NCBI GenBank assembly: GCA_910592205.1
Contig: CAJVPJ010000315.1
Location: 1 to 28,894, forward strand
DNA length: 28,894 nucleotides
From: Paraglomus occultum
Lineage: Eukaryota > Glomeromycota > Glomeromycetes > Paraglomerales > Paraglomeraceae
Direction: 5' to 3'
Part shown: positions 1 to 10,509 of the stretch, piece by piece
Position numbering within the stretch: position 1 is the first letter of the stretch
Layout of the letters: every line of letters starts with the position of its first letter
The notes under the pieces: generated by a model
What the model was told of the DNA's origin: nothing
Databases searched by the model: none
What the model saw: only the letters and a program-made list of their open reading frames with translations
Program-made: the position numbers and the translations under genes

Positions 1-408
1 CCAAACTTCATTAACCGAATTTATTAACCAATAAAATTGCATGTTTTAGTTTTAAATGAATACCTCATTTATATCCCCGAAAACTCCTTGTCTCAAAGTC
101 GGGATATAAAAGAGGTATGACTGTATTTATTTATTCAGATGTACACAATGAATTAAAAAATAAATTGTGTATTGCAAGATTTGCCTCAATGTTAAATAAA
201 GCACAGCATGTATCAAAATCCAAACACATAATAAATAATGTATATCACGTTTGATTGTCAATAAACAGCTTTTATTTGTTAATCTGCATTAATACTAAGA
301 ATAAATATATGTGATAATAATTAGTTAATGTTAGCGTGAATATACATCAGCTAATCTACGGAAAATCTATTCTGTCATCTGCTAACTTAAATTAAAATAT
401 ACAGACTC

Positions 409-2736
409 TCATTCAAACAATTCATCGGGAATCTTTAATACATGACGAACTGTTGTTCCTTTAGATCGAAGTACAGATCGTTCAATCTCGCCCATTAATT
501 CTTCTTGTTTCGTTATCCCATCCTAAAGAAAAGGTACCACTATCAGATGAGTATATGAACATAAATCATCAGATACATACATGAAAAATAGCCATCATTC
601 TGAGAAGAGCTTTATATTGATTTCGACCATGGAAGCTGAAAGGGATTGAAGCTGTAGCAAGTTCCGAAGAAAGAAATCTTCCATCCGGGAGCATATTCAA
701 TGCATAGAGAGTCATTCGTGTACCTGAAGAAACAGAAACATGAATATCAAAAAAAAAAACAAATATATATATATATACTATTACTTACCGATCACCTGAG
801 TACAGAACACTTTGATTTTAGTGGCGAGTTTTATGTCACAATCAAAGTGATTTCGTAAAATTCCAATTAAATTCAAAACATCCATTCGCATAATTTTTTT
901 CATAGAACCAAGAGTATGTAAGTCTGTTGTTTTGCACGGTCCATCGGCCACTTCCATATGCCAAACTTCTTGTCCGTCTGAATACCGAGTTGCCTTGGAG
1001 TCTACTTTAACTATACCTGAATTTGTTGCGGATTTTGTCATTTTTGCCAAAGATGCATGGCTTTCAATCCAATCGAAGTTAAGATTCAAAAACGTCCTCT
1101 CATAAAATTTTAAAATCGATGAGATTTGATATGTAATAAATTTCTGTTCGCCTATATTTCGGTCCATTGTAGAATTTACATCAACAAGATTATAACTAAA
1201 AAAGAACCCATGGTCAATATTTATTTTGATTGACAACATCAGATATTAACATCTACCTACAAATCAAGAAGAACTTTTTCGCAATACAACCGAAATGGTT
1301 CATTCGGAACTTCAACCTGAATTGCAGTTTTAAATTTTTTTCCAGTTTCTTTAAGAGAAGTATCAACATATTTTTCCAGAGCATGCGACCACACAGCAGG
1401 ATTGATGTCACGAATAGAGGATAGCTCAATGGCAAGCTCCTCGCCGATTTCTAAGGCCAACTCCGAAACAGATTTATCAAAAGCACATATAACAGAGATA
1501 TCTTTGGAATATTTGGAGGAATTTGCGAGTTAAGAGATTATTAGAATTTCTCCATTTGTTAAGTGATAGGAAATGGGAAACTTACTGCTGAATTTCCTGT
1601 TTATTTCGCGGTCGCTTATTCGGAGTTGAATTAAATTCCGAGGAGCTTGCGGTGGGGTTCTAGGTTGTGGAGATTCTGTCGATTGCGAATGAGCAGTACT
1701 ATTTACTCTCCTCATCTTCCTCTCTTCGTCTGAATTCTCTTCAGCGTAGTTAACGCGTTTCATTGGTCGAGGCGATCTGCGGACTGAAAGTTCTCCCTGC
1801 AACATGTTAAAAAAATTTTGTAGCTTATAATTGATCGTGATTAAGACCTACCTTTTCTTTACCAACGTTTACCGATTCTTCAGCCCACTTATCAATTTCC
1901 GCGTTGGTAACTTTAGCGATACCTCTTTGATATTTCGTGACGCACTTTTGCTTATAAAGAGAAAACAGTGATTGTAATGGGCTCATTTCCTATAGTAAAA
2001 AAAAATAAGAATCCAACAAATATGCACTCACAAACTGAACTTCGCGACCGGTCTTTTGTTTGTTGATCGCTTCTTCATTTTTATAGAATCGAATGCGTTG
2101 GTTTTTCCACGTCTCAAAATGAAAAGATAGCATTAGTTATGAGACTCACACGAATTAGCTCGAAACGATTGGGGAGGAGTGGTTCAGGTCCAAGCGACCG
2201 CAGTCCCCAGACTTCCAAACTTGAGCGACCGCAGTCCTCATACACCAGAAGTAAGCGACCGCAGTCCCTACTTCCTTTCAGATACTTAAGCTCTCTCCTA
2301 AACGAGAGGCTCTATCCTCCAATTCATAATATATAAAATAGTTTACTTACAGCCCAATTGTCTCTAATGTCCCTCAGAACACGCGTCGTATCTTCTTTAA
2401 AGAAATTTGATTCGAGTACTTCATCCAAATCTTGGCTTATCACTTGATATACTTGCGAAAGTTTCCTATTTGACATTTCCTGCTGATAGTAGTCGAATAT
2501 ATTATCAGCAGTTATAGAATTAATCGCAGATACGACATCGGGCTGAGTGAGGAATCGGAAAAGTGGTCTTCTGGAGAAATATTCCACTGAAAACGAAGAA
2601 TTAGTAAAGTTGCGATGGATCAGACGAAAGACTTGTTCTACATACTTTTTTTTATCGATGCAAGTAGAAAAAGAACAATTCGTGTAGAAGAAATTTGCGT
2701 AGAGAAGACGGGTGGCAACAAAAAATGTGCGGGCAT
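409..2736 (-). CDS. Nine-exon protein of unknown function, probably lineage-specific fungal family
   Basis: Exons on the minus strand, in coding order: 2736-2646, 2586-2351, 2112-2032, 1989-1852, 1796-1586, 1501-1261, 1195-789, 723-581 and 522-409. They join in phase to 553 residues ending in DELFE-stop. The first intron carries a TACTAAT-like branch site, and its splice rebuilds an ATG (A|TG) giving MEYFSRR, so translation may start there rather than at 2736. The N-terminal third (after MSNRKLSQVYQ) is helical. The middle is a charged Ser/Pro/Arg-rich linker (SVRRSPRPMKR, acidic EENSDEERK). The C-terminal half is the most ordered part, with blocks such as RYSDGQEVWHMEV and TRMTLYALNMLPDGRFL. 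I recognise no catalytic motif, signal peptide or membrane segment. The C-terminal half resembles an expanded, uncharacterised protein family that I associate with Glomeromycotina; that is recollection, not a search. The exon structure is firm except for exon 1 and the GAG acceptor of exon 3. Confidence 0.8.
2193..2267. repeat. Three-copy GC-rich minisatellite inside an intron
   Basis: The 14-mer AGCGACCGCAGTCC occurs at 2193-2206, 2224-2237 and 2254-2267, with 30-31 nt spacing and diverged spacers. It lies in the 238-nt intron 2 (2113-2350) of the minus-strand gene, much longer than that gene's other introns. The GC-rich copies stand out from the AT-rich intron background. The plus strand is open across them and would repeat an S-x-R-P-Q-S-like peptide, but nothing else supports translation. 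Confidence 0.85.
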
Positions 2737-3173
2737 GAGGTGGTGTACGATACTATTTGGGGAGTTAAATTGTACCACAAATAACAAATTTTACCTATTA
2801 CATATCGATATCAATTGTTTATACGTACAGTTTTTATATTACCTTTTAAACAATATGGTTACTGTATTTTTATACAGACTTTGCCCAAGTTTCACTCGGC
2901 ATAATAAGTCCTTTTTTTCGTATTTATTACAGTCAATAACAAAAAAATCACTTATTTAATTAAGATAAAAAGGTAATCTTCTATTTCTAGGCTGGCATTT
3001 TCCCGAGACATTATGTCCCGCAAAATTTAATCATGTGAATTTCGTTTCCCTAGGAAACGATAAAATCATGTAATCTCAACTGAGGATCTCAAATCTTTAC
3101 CCAATACCAAGGTAAGTGTCTCAGATACCGAAGCATTACCTAATAATACTACTCATATCTCTAATAGGCGATT

Positions 3174-3407
3174 TGCCGAAGGCTGAGGCAAATATACCAT
3201 CTACACCTCAGCTTAACCCATGATCGTGCTTATTTTCGTAATAAGATAGTGTGGGGATATTCTGATCTATATAAAGAATTTAGTAGTGAAAAATTTGATT
3301 ATTATGGAATTCATGAGGGGTCATTATGTCCAGTATGCAAACAAAGTCATGAGGAAGGAAAAAGTATAAAAGGTAGATACGACTATTTATTAAATGTGGG
3401 ACCATGA
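3174..3407 (+). pseudogene. Decayed coding fragment with a CxxC-x3-H zinc-binding-like motif
   Basis: An open stretch of about 78 codons without a proper start encodes a coherent sequence: IYHLHLSLTHDRAYFRNK, then a DLYKEFSSEKFDYYGI block, then SLCPVCKQSHEEGKSIKGRY, ending at TGA 3405. The CPVC-x3-H pattern suggests a zinc-ribbon or knuckle. It matches my memory of a repeated protein family in Glomeromycotina genomes, possibly transposon-borne. Upstream frames are closed by stops, and no splice sites link it convincingly to neighbours, so I read it as a remnant. It could instead be one exon of a gene I failed to assemble. Confidence 0.45.
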
Positions 3408-3579
3408 AATTGATATAAAAGCATAAGCCCAAAATAAAAAACTTTGGGGTACGTCAGTTGTTCGACGGACAAACTGGATAAAGCCTTCTAGGTATATTTT
3501 TTTGTTTCAAGTAAGCTTAAACTAATTTTTTTTTTAATTATTATTTTAGGATATGCACAGAGTCAGCGCGTAAGTATCC

Positions 3580-3846
3580 TTGTATATAAGTGAGACAAAG
3601 ACACAACTCATACTTAAGTTGAATTTACGCTCATATAAAACAAATAACATGGATAAAGCCTTAACTCCTGAATATTTATATTGGCAAGTTAAATTGGTTG
3701 ATTCGCCAAGCCATTTGACAGATAAAGCATATACAGAAGAGACTGGGCTCGATCCCTGGATAAACTCTGAAACTTCTGAATCCTCACAAATCGAAAAGGG
3801 TGATAAAAAAATTTTGATTGCTACTGAGAAAAAGACATTACAGTAA
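3580..3846 (+). pseudogene. Open fragment, likely part of the same decayed element
   Basis: About 88 codons are open, containing MDKALTPEYLYWQVKLVD from an ATG at 3649 and an acidic, Ser/Thr-rich tail (GLDPWINSETSESSQIEKG), ending at TAA 3844. The composition is protein-like rather than random, but no domain is recognised. It lies 170 bp after the CxxC fragment on the same strand. Another open piece follows at about 3948-4157, separated by frame changes, which fits one eroded gene or element. Confidence 0.3.
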
Positions 3847-3947
3847 TATTAATTTATAATTAGCAAGTGTGGACAACCTAATGCGATTGTCAATGATCCG
3901 CCCAGTGGCTTCGTCTTCAATAATAATAAGGCATTATTGGTTCTGCG

Positions 3948-4157
3948 TTCATTGAAATCAGAAATCTTGCGGATAGATCAAGTCAATCGCAAATTGATAA
4001 TTTTATCAATGATGGCAATAAATTCACAGTTTCTTATTTACCATATGTAATTGTCCGCCAATCAAATATAATAATTTCTCAACCTCTATATCGAAATTTA
4101 TTCGCAAAATATTTCGGAAAGAGGCGAAAACACTGCTATCGGTTTTCCGAGCTTTGA
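3948..4157 (+). pseudogene. Open fragment without start, eroded coding sequence
   Basis: An open frame of about 70 codons containing LADRSSQSQIDNFINDG and VSYLPYVIVRQSNIIISQPL ends at TGA 4155. It is basic near its end (FGKRRKHCYRF). No ATG precedes it and no family is recognised. With the two fragments upstream it suggests one decayed plus-strand gene covering roughly 3.2-4.2 kb. Confidence 0.25.
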
Positions 4158-5167
4158 CTGTATGTCTCTTCTATAAACTACCATCAATTGACTTCCGAAT
4201 AGTGCAAATTTTATTGACAGTCGTCTACAAAAAATGAGTAAAAAAAAAACTTTGAAAAGTATCGAATCCCATATGTTTTAGCTTATGAAAATCTTTATTA
4301 TAATTATGTATAAAAATTTAATATGAAATTCTATCCCCGTTTTTTTTTTCAAGACCATTTGATCTCGTTTTCATAGACTTGATTAAATTATTAACTGTTT
4401 GTTCAGGATGTGTGCTTAGACTCATTGTCTTGTTGTAAGCACAATTACTCTGATACATAGACTGGGCAGCAAGCAACAACTGTGACTGCAATATTATTAG
4501 ATATTTCAAAGACTGGCATAATAATAATAATAATAAACAGAGTAAAAAATTGTTAGATAAAATTCAAAATGAAGTTGAAATTTTAAGAAAACAACAAACT
4601 TAAGTAATTTAAGTTTTATAGCAATTTTTCTTAATCTGGAGAGTTTGATTTTAAAGATGCATGGGAACAATTTTTACTCCTTGGTCTTTCTGTAATTTTT
4701 TGAATTCACAGTCAACTTAATGTAAATTAATTTTACATTAACACTGTTTATATAGAGATAGCCTGTATGAAATATATTACAAATAAAACGTTATGTCAAC
4801 AAGTTTATGTTTTGATACCAAATTAATACGGATTAAACGCAACTCAAGTTATCCATAAATTTAGATATGGCCACAACTGTACTACTAACGCTAAATTAAT
4901 CAACTAGACTAGCAAATTTTTTTACAAGTTTATTATTATGAGGGACAATTTGAATTCAGTATATTTAATGATGTACGCTCACACTAGCCAAGAACAATAT
5001 AAGACGAATTCTTTTGTTGCAATCATAAAAATTCTGAAACCGGGCTCTTGTACGCCAGCCCCGATTTTTTGATGCCCAATTATTTAAATAAACTCCAGGT
5101 CACACAAACGCTAATCAAAGAACAACCACACGGAATCAACAAACCTTAAAAATTTTTCTATTTTTCA

Positions 5168-5662
5168 CTAAAATTGTTCCACAAGTTTAAGCAACTTACC
5201 TTTGGATGTATGCACATAAAAAGGACGGGTTTGAGTTGAAAAAAACTCAACATTCCTCGACCCGTTCTCAAGATGGGTAAATGACTCTAAGACAATACGT
5301 GTATAAGAAAGACCGTTTTATTCGCGCGCGTATGTTTTATACCGCGTACTTTATCAAATAAGTTTTCTAAAATATGCCGCCGTAATTAAATAGGCGAAGC
5401 ATACTTTATCCACCACTTGCACGGGAAACGAAATATTACCTTACCTCAAACACAAATATTCCAACACCTTAATACCCTATATCCCATGTCAAGAAGCAAA
5501 GTCTCCGTGTCATGTATCTCATGCCAGAAGTAAAGTGTTAGCCCTGCGATAATTGCAGCCGCACAGGCACCTTGTGCGAATTCCCAGGACTCATATACTC
5601 GGAAATATTATTTAGTTTTCTACTACGACATACATACGATATTGGACAGCTTTATACAACAT
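5168..5662 (-). CDS. Tentative small four-exon gene, function unknown
   Basis: A possible 63-residue product from exons 5662-5638, 5597-5571, 5467-5445 and 5284-5168. The junction phases all match. The last exon reads as plausible protein (FTHLENGSRNVEFFSTQT, then VHTSKGKLLKLVEQF-stop). Three successive exons of 23-27 nt and two GAG acceptors are poor evidence, and such a chain can be over-fitted by eye. An alternative reading of the second exon continues into a hydrophobic stretch (AAAIIAGLTLYFWHE) that may be the real frame. Treat this as a hint that something is transcribed here. Confidence 0.18.
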
Positions 5663-6485
5663 AATAAAACGTGTATAGTATAAGAAACGTAGAGGATGTC
5701 ACAACGCGTTGTACTTAACCGGTTTAAGAGTTTAGATAAAAAGTCGGAATTATTTATTCCGAGGTAAGCAATAGTTTAGTATTAATTAAAGTTGTATGTA
5801 ATTTGACTCGGTATTTATTTTTATTTTCAAAATACTAGATTCACCTCGTGAGACTGTGTCCTGCGTCGTGTCAATAAAATTCAAAGTTACCAAATATATA
5901 ATTTGAATTACGAGAAAAGTGCGGCGGGTAGTCTCTTCGGCGAATAGTCCATTCTATAAAACTACGTTATACTGTAAAGATATGGTTCATGATGTAATTA
6001 TGACATATTGACCGTTTTAGACAAATTCTCTGTGCATGCAAGCATAATTGAATTAAAAAAAGGCTTTCTACAACCGTACCGTAAAAACAAATAAACAATG
6101 AAGAAACATAAAGACTATAAAACGATGCATCAATTATTTAATTAAGTAAATGAATAATGTATAACAGTAATCAAAGCAACGCTTTGGAATACGCACATAA
6201 ATAGCGATAGTAATCAAATCTCATGGCTTGCGACTTTTGACCAATAATTATGTTAATGCATACCCTATTACAATAATACAAGAAACCGTAACGTATTAAC
6301 AATATTACATAACGGCGCGACCGATTCTAGAAGCGTAATTTGTCTGTAGCTATAAACCCATCACCCTTTCAAACAGTGCTCTCCCAAGTCGTTAAGCAGT
6401 TTCCTTGACAAGTTTCGCGAGCCGAGTAAAATAAAAATTTAATTCTTGCCTTGCTGTATTAGTATACAAAACATTATGTGACCTA

Positions 6486-6503
6486 CACGTGACGTCATAT
6501 ATA
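6486..6503 (+). promoter_or_regulatory. Overlapping E-box, CRE and TATA-like elements upstream of the Rmd1-family gene
   Basis: CACGTG (6486-6491) overlaps the perfect bZIP/CREB palindrome TGACGTCA (6490-6497) and runs into TATATA. It sits about 150 bp before the ATG at 6648. Both motifs are textbook sites for bHLH and ATF/CREB-type factors. Their use here is inferred only from position. Confidence 0.5.
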
Positions 6504-6647
6504 CTCGTGTGTTGTTTTTTTTGCTGCACGCCATATTTAATATTAATATCGAGTATTAAATGTTAATTTATTGAGAATGTACCCTTGACGTGCAACCAAC
6601 AAACAGATTACGAATTCTCGCATTCCGAACAAATCGTTTTCTGCAGC

Positions 6648-8680
6648 ATGTCGAAAAAAGGTCAACCGTACTCTCAACTATCAGTCTCAGCACCAGACGC
6701 AACACCAATTACAGTTATAAATCCGCTTTCAGAACCCCAACCCCATAACTTAACCCGACCAAAATCCAAACAACCAAATCGGACAACCAAAACTTCACAG
6801 AAACTTACATTCTTCCCTGAGGAACAAGAATTTGCTGAAACAGACGAATATGGCGAAACGTACAGCCAAATATTCCAAAGAACTGCTCGCCGTGAAGCTG
6901 AGAAATTTAGCAAGCTTGAGACATCAAAGTTGCCGAGAGTCACTGCTTACTGTACTGCATCGTAAGTCGGGGAAGTTACAAAGTGCGTGCGGTTGTGTAA
7001 GTAGGCACGCGATATTTATTATGGTTGTTCTTTTAAATAGATCATATCGATTAAATGACTTGATGAACTATTTGAAAAGTCGAAAGATTATCAATGGGAC
7101 GGCGCCTTTGCGATTTGATGAATGGTAATCTCGTCATTTACCTGTTTTATGCTGTTTACGACGCAATCATAATATTTTATTGCATCACTCATTTTCGATT
7201 TCCAAAGTATATACACTCCGTTCACTTTTTATCCACCGCGAACATCACCGTTAATTGTAGGTGAACTAAATAACAACGAAGACGCAGCTGAAATTACGAT
7301 AATAACACCTGAAGTACTATATTTTGAGTATGGTGTTGTAGTAATTTGGGGGATGTGTGAGGAGGATGAGAGAAGAGTATTGCGTGAACTTATTCCATTT
7401 GAAGAAGAAAAACTAGGTTTGAATTTACATTGGATGATCTCGATTGTAATTTCGTTCGTTTTGATCGAGTAAACGTCTTTTTTTTTATCAGCCTCTGAAG
7501 ATGTGGAAACGGAAGAATTTCACTATCACTACGCAGATTCCCATCAACCAAGGTAAAACATGACGAGTTTGCGTGATGGTTTTTTATTTAATCATCAAGT
7601 CTGTAAAAATATTGTGACCTTCATAGTATCTATAATGATGTGATCACTCTTAAGAATCCCGGTAATTACATGGTAAGAGTCACCATTTCTCATGCAATTG
7701 CCCAATCGGTGAAGATGACGTTGTTTGAAGGATTGGTGGAGGACACTATCGAAGCCACGAAAGACATACCGCAAACTATGGCAGAGACCGGGAAGGTTCA
7801 AATGTCTAGGTGAGATTACGGTAGATGTTGGATAAATATCGGTTTGGAATCTAATTACGAAAAGTTGGTAAAACCAGATAATGTATTCGCTTACTACATA
7901 GGGTTGCAATAACAAAAAAGATTGGACAGGTAATCCCAAAATGTTATTGATATTCTGCAAATGGATCATTGTTATAACTCTATTTTATCATAGCTTTTTA
8001 TCATGAGGATGAATGTCAATCTCGTGAGCAATGTCTTGGACACCCCAGAAATGTTCTGGTCCGAGCCCGCTTTTAAGGAACTCTATAAAGCAATAAGAGG
8101 TATTTTACGGGTTTGGCACATATATCAAAAAAAAAAAAAACACGTTTTTTTTTTCGATATGAACAGTATAAATATCGACTATCTTTTGTATGACATTATT
8201 AGGGTATCTCGAGATTTCGCAGAGGGTTGAAGTTTTGAATCAAAGAGTGGATGTTATTGGTAAGTTTGCTGGTTGTCAGACACTCGAGATACTTGTAACG
8301 ATAGTACTGTGTTATTATACATGAAGCGAGACGGTCATATGCTTGACAATAATTTAATTGCTAATGTTCATGTTAGGTGATCTGCTCGACATATTGAAGG
8401 AGCATTTGACTAGTTCTCATGGTTTGTGTCTCTGTTTTAGAATACTTTCTTGTGATCTCGATGACAATCAATTGATGCATCATTTACACATCATTTACTA
8501 GACGAACAATTAGAATGGATTGTCATCATACTCATTGGTAAGAATGTAAATTTTGTTTCTTACTTTCTTTCTTTCTTTCGTGTGGTCTCGAATTAAGTAT
8601 GCGATCGCTTCTATAATATTCTAGCCGTCGAAATAGTCATTGGCGTTATGACCATCTGGATTGATGCAACTCATGAATAA
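6648..8680 (+). CDS. RMD1: Rmd1/RMND1 family (DUF155) mitochondrial-type membrane protein
   Basis: Eleven exons: 6648-6961, 7041-7124, 7208-7416, 7492-7552, 7627-7809, 7902-7929, 7994-8099, 8203-8259, 8377-8421, 8502-8537 and 8625-8680, giving 392 residues. The first ATG in frame (MSKKGQPYSQ) was chosen as the start. After a low-complexity N-terminus come the family hallmarks in order: VTAYCTASSYRLNDLMNYLK, LRFDECLYTPFTF, LYFEYGVVVIWGM, FHYHYADSHQPRIYNDVITL, ISHAIAQSVKMTLFE, RMNVNLVSNVLDTPEMFW, and coiled QRVEVLNQRVDVIGDLLDML. A C-terminal membrane helix (IVIILIAVEIVIGVMTIWID) follows. Yeast Rmd1/Rmd8 and human RMND1 share this layout; human RMND1 acts in mitochondrial translation. Location cannot be read from this sequence, since no clear presequence is visible. 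The 3' end faces the nuclease gene, 296 bp away. Confidence 0.95.
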
Positions 8681-8976
8681 GGAGGATAATAGAATTTGTA
8701 ATTGTAGGTCTACAGGACAATGGTAATACGTATGTGAGGTCGCATACCAATTTATTCCGCATGTTGATACGTATAAATTAAGTAGTTGATTTCATTAATG
8801 TAAAATATATGTTCATCAGAAACAAGGAATAGATAATATTGAGAGATCATCACTCCAAAGCTAATCCATCTCCGTGGAATATGGGCTGTCGCTATAGTAT
8901 GAACATATACATGTTATTATACATAGAAGCTATATTGTATTATAATATGTCAATAACTATTTTCCTACAGTTGACT

Positions 8977-10363
8977 TTAGTATACAAATAATGCATTCAA
9001 TACTGCTGCCATTCGGTACCCTGCCATACCCAACAACTTTTCCATCAAGTGGGACTCGCATATTCTGTCATAGTAATCACCCTCACCCAATTCCATGCCG
9101 TTTTCAAATCCATCCCACACAAAGTCGCAGTTTAATTGATTTATGTATTGAGACCAATAAAACGCACAAGCAGTTGGCGACATTGGCGGAATGGGTGCGT
9201 TCATGTCCATGTCGTCGTCCTGGACGGGCAATTGATCCAATTCAGCTGAAGATTGAACCAGCTTTTCTTGGGCGCATTCAACCCAACTTTTCTTTTGTAA
9301 CCTCCACGTCTTTGACATCATGGTAATTATGTGATTAACGTACGGTTCATAAAACTTTCTATCAACGGATTCCTCATCGTAATAGTAGTCACTAACGTTG
9401 CCAGCGTTTTGTTGTAGTTCGTTTATACGTTTCTGTTGAGGATAATATTAGGCTGACTGATTTTCGAATAATAAAATGAGCAGCGAGTGGCGTCACTTAC
9501 CAATAATATTCTCGAGTCCCATATTGAATGCAAAGTAGCTTTGCGTCCTTCGAATAAAGCTAAAAGGATGAAAGATTGTAAAAATTATGCTCACATCCCA
9601 ACTCGTATAAAGGGTTACATTTCAATCTGAATATATTTAAAAATGACTTACCGTAGGCGAAGGTCCCGCCCCGAAATCTCCCGGTTACTGCGTTTATGTA
9701 AGAATAATATATTATTACATAATACATGATACTAAAAATCTTTCACTTATCCCGCCCGACTTACGATGGAGTGGCTGATGTAAATCTCCAATAAAATGAA
9801 CCAAAAATTTTAACGCCTCTGCTCTCTGTGCGTAATTTAGATCCGTATTTGGATCCAACCTATGTGTGTAATTGGATATAGCATTAAGAACATCGGGATG
9901 CCCTTTTACAAACTCTATTGCGCATTTCTTGGGAGGATAGTCATTCTTTGACGATACGTAATGGAGTCGAGCAGAGAAACGATACTTCGGCACCATCCGA
10001 ACCGAATCAGCCCATGGAGCAATACTAGTCGGAAAACGTTTAATAATAAGTAATTAAGATGGTTGACTATTGATACATTGAGATACATGCTACGCACTAG
10101 CTTAGGTTTCCTTGAGCTTCTTCCGGCAGTAGAGATTGGACTGCTCGGCGCGCTTTTGGTGATAGATAATGTTGGGCAATAGATGCACTTATCTCGTGGC
10201 CTATATATATATATACATAATTATATCTCAGAAGGTGAACGATATACTTTCTATGTCCAAATCTGCATACATAAACAGTGCTTGGAATCTACCGACCGAT
10301 GAACCCCCATGCATGTATACCAACGATGAGCGAAAAGACTAGTAATATTAGTAGTAACTTCAT
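8977..10363 (-). CDS. Secreted S1/P1-type zinc nuclease
   Basis: Six exons: 10363-10297, 10200-10098, 10024-9765, 9687-9652, 9559-9501 and 9432-8977, giving 326 residues. An 18-residue signal peptide (MKLLLILLVFSLIVGIHA) should be cut to leave Trp19 as the new N-terminus, which S1/P1 enzymes use as a zinc ligand. All nine known ligands of the family occur at a constant offset of 18 from P1 numbering: W19, H24, D63, H78, H134, D138, H144, H167 and D171 (motifs WGFIGHE, PWAD, LHYV, HFIGDLHQPLH, LHSIWD). The product should be an active Zn3 nuclease and 3'-nucleotidase acting on single-stranded nucleic acid outside the cell or in secretory compartments. The usual GGN motif after LH reads GGT. The last exon has a Q/D/M/P-rich insert (around QLPVQDDDMDMN) before the conserved AGYRMAAVLN end. 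It lies next to another secreted hydrolase gene on the same strand. Confidence 0.95.
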
Positions 10364-10509
10364 CCCTTAGATTCCAGATCACGTCGGGGGTTGGGGGTAA
10401 TACATCTATTTATATTAAACAAAAAAAAATACAGTACTACAAAAAGGTTCGTGCGACGTGTAAAAAGGGATGTTTATTATTAAATTATTATTATTCAGTG
10501 AAATCGAGA

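Larger units (their letters stand above)
4158..6647. other. Gene-poor stretch, 2.5 kb
   Basis: Apart from the weak minus-strand candidate at 5168-5662 and the promoter elements before 6648, I see no assembled gene. It contains an ATA microsatellite near 4514-4534 and a two-part hairpin at 5224-5266 (TTGAGTT/AACTCAA inside GACGGGT/ACCCGTT). Everything else is AT-rich DNA with short open frames on both strands. An open frame at 4318-4509 (minus) has no recognisable content. Confidence 0.5.

Noticed and set aside
2193-2267. Evenly spaced repeats resembling a CRISPR array
   Set aside because: Only three copies of a 14-mer with 16-17 nt spacers, inside a eukaryotic intron; classed as a minisatellite.
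2324-2586. N-terminal part of the first gene resembling the TFIIA large-subunit start (MSNRKLSQVYQ...)
   Set aside because: The rest of the protein has no acidic region or TFIIA beta-barrel motif, so the likeness is probably chance.
10202-10216. TATATA microsatellite as a promoter
   Set aside because: It lies at the 3' end of the first intron of the nuclease gene, just before the acceptor site.
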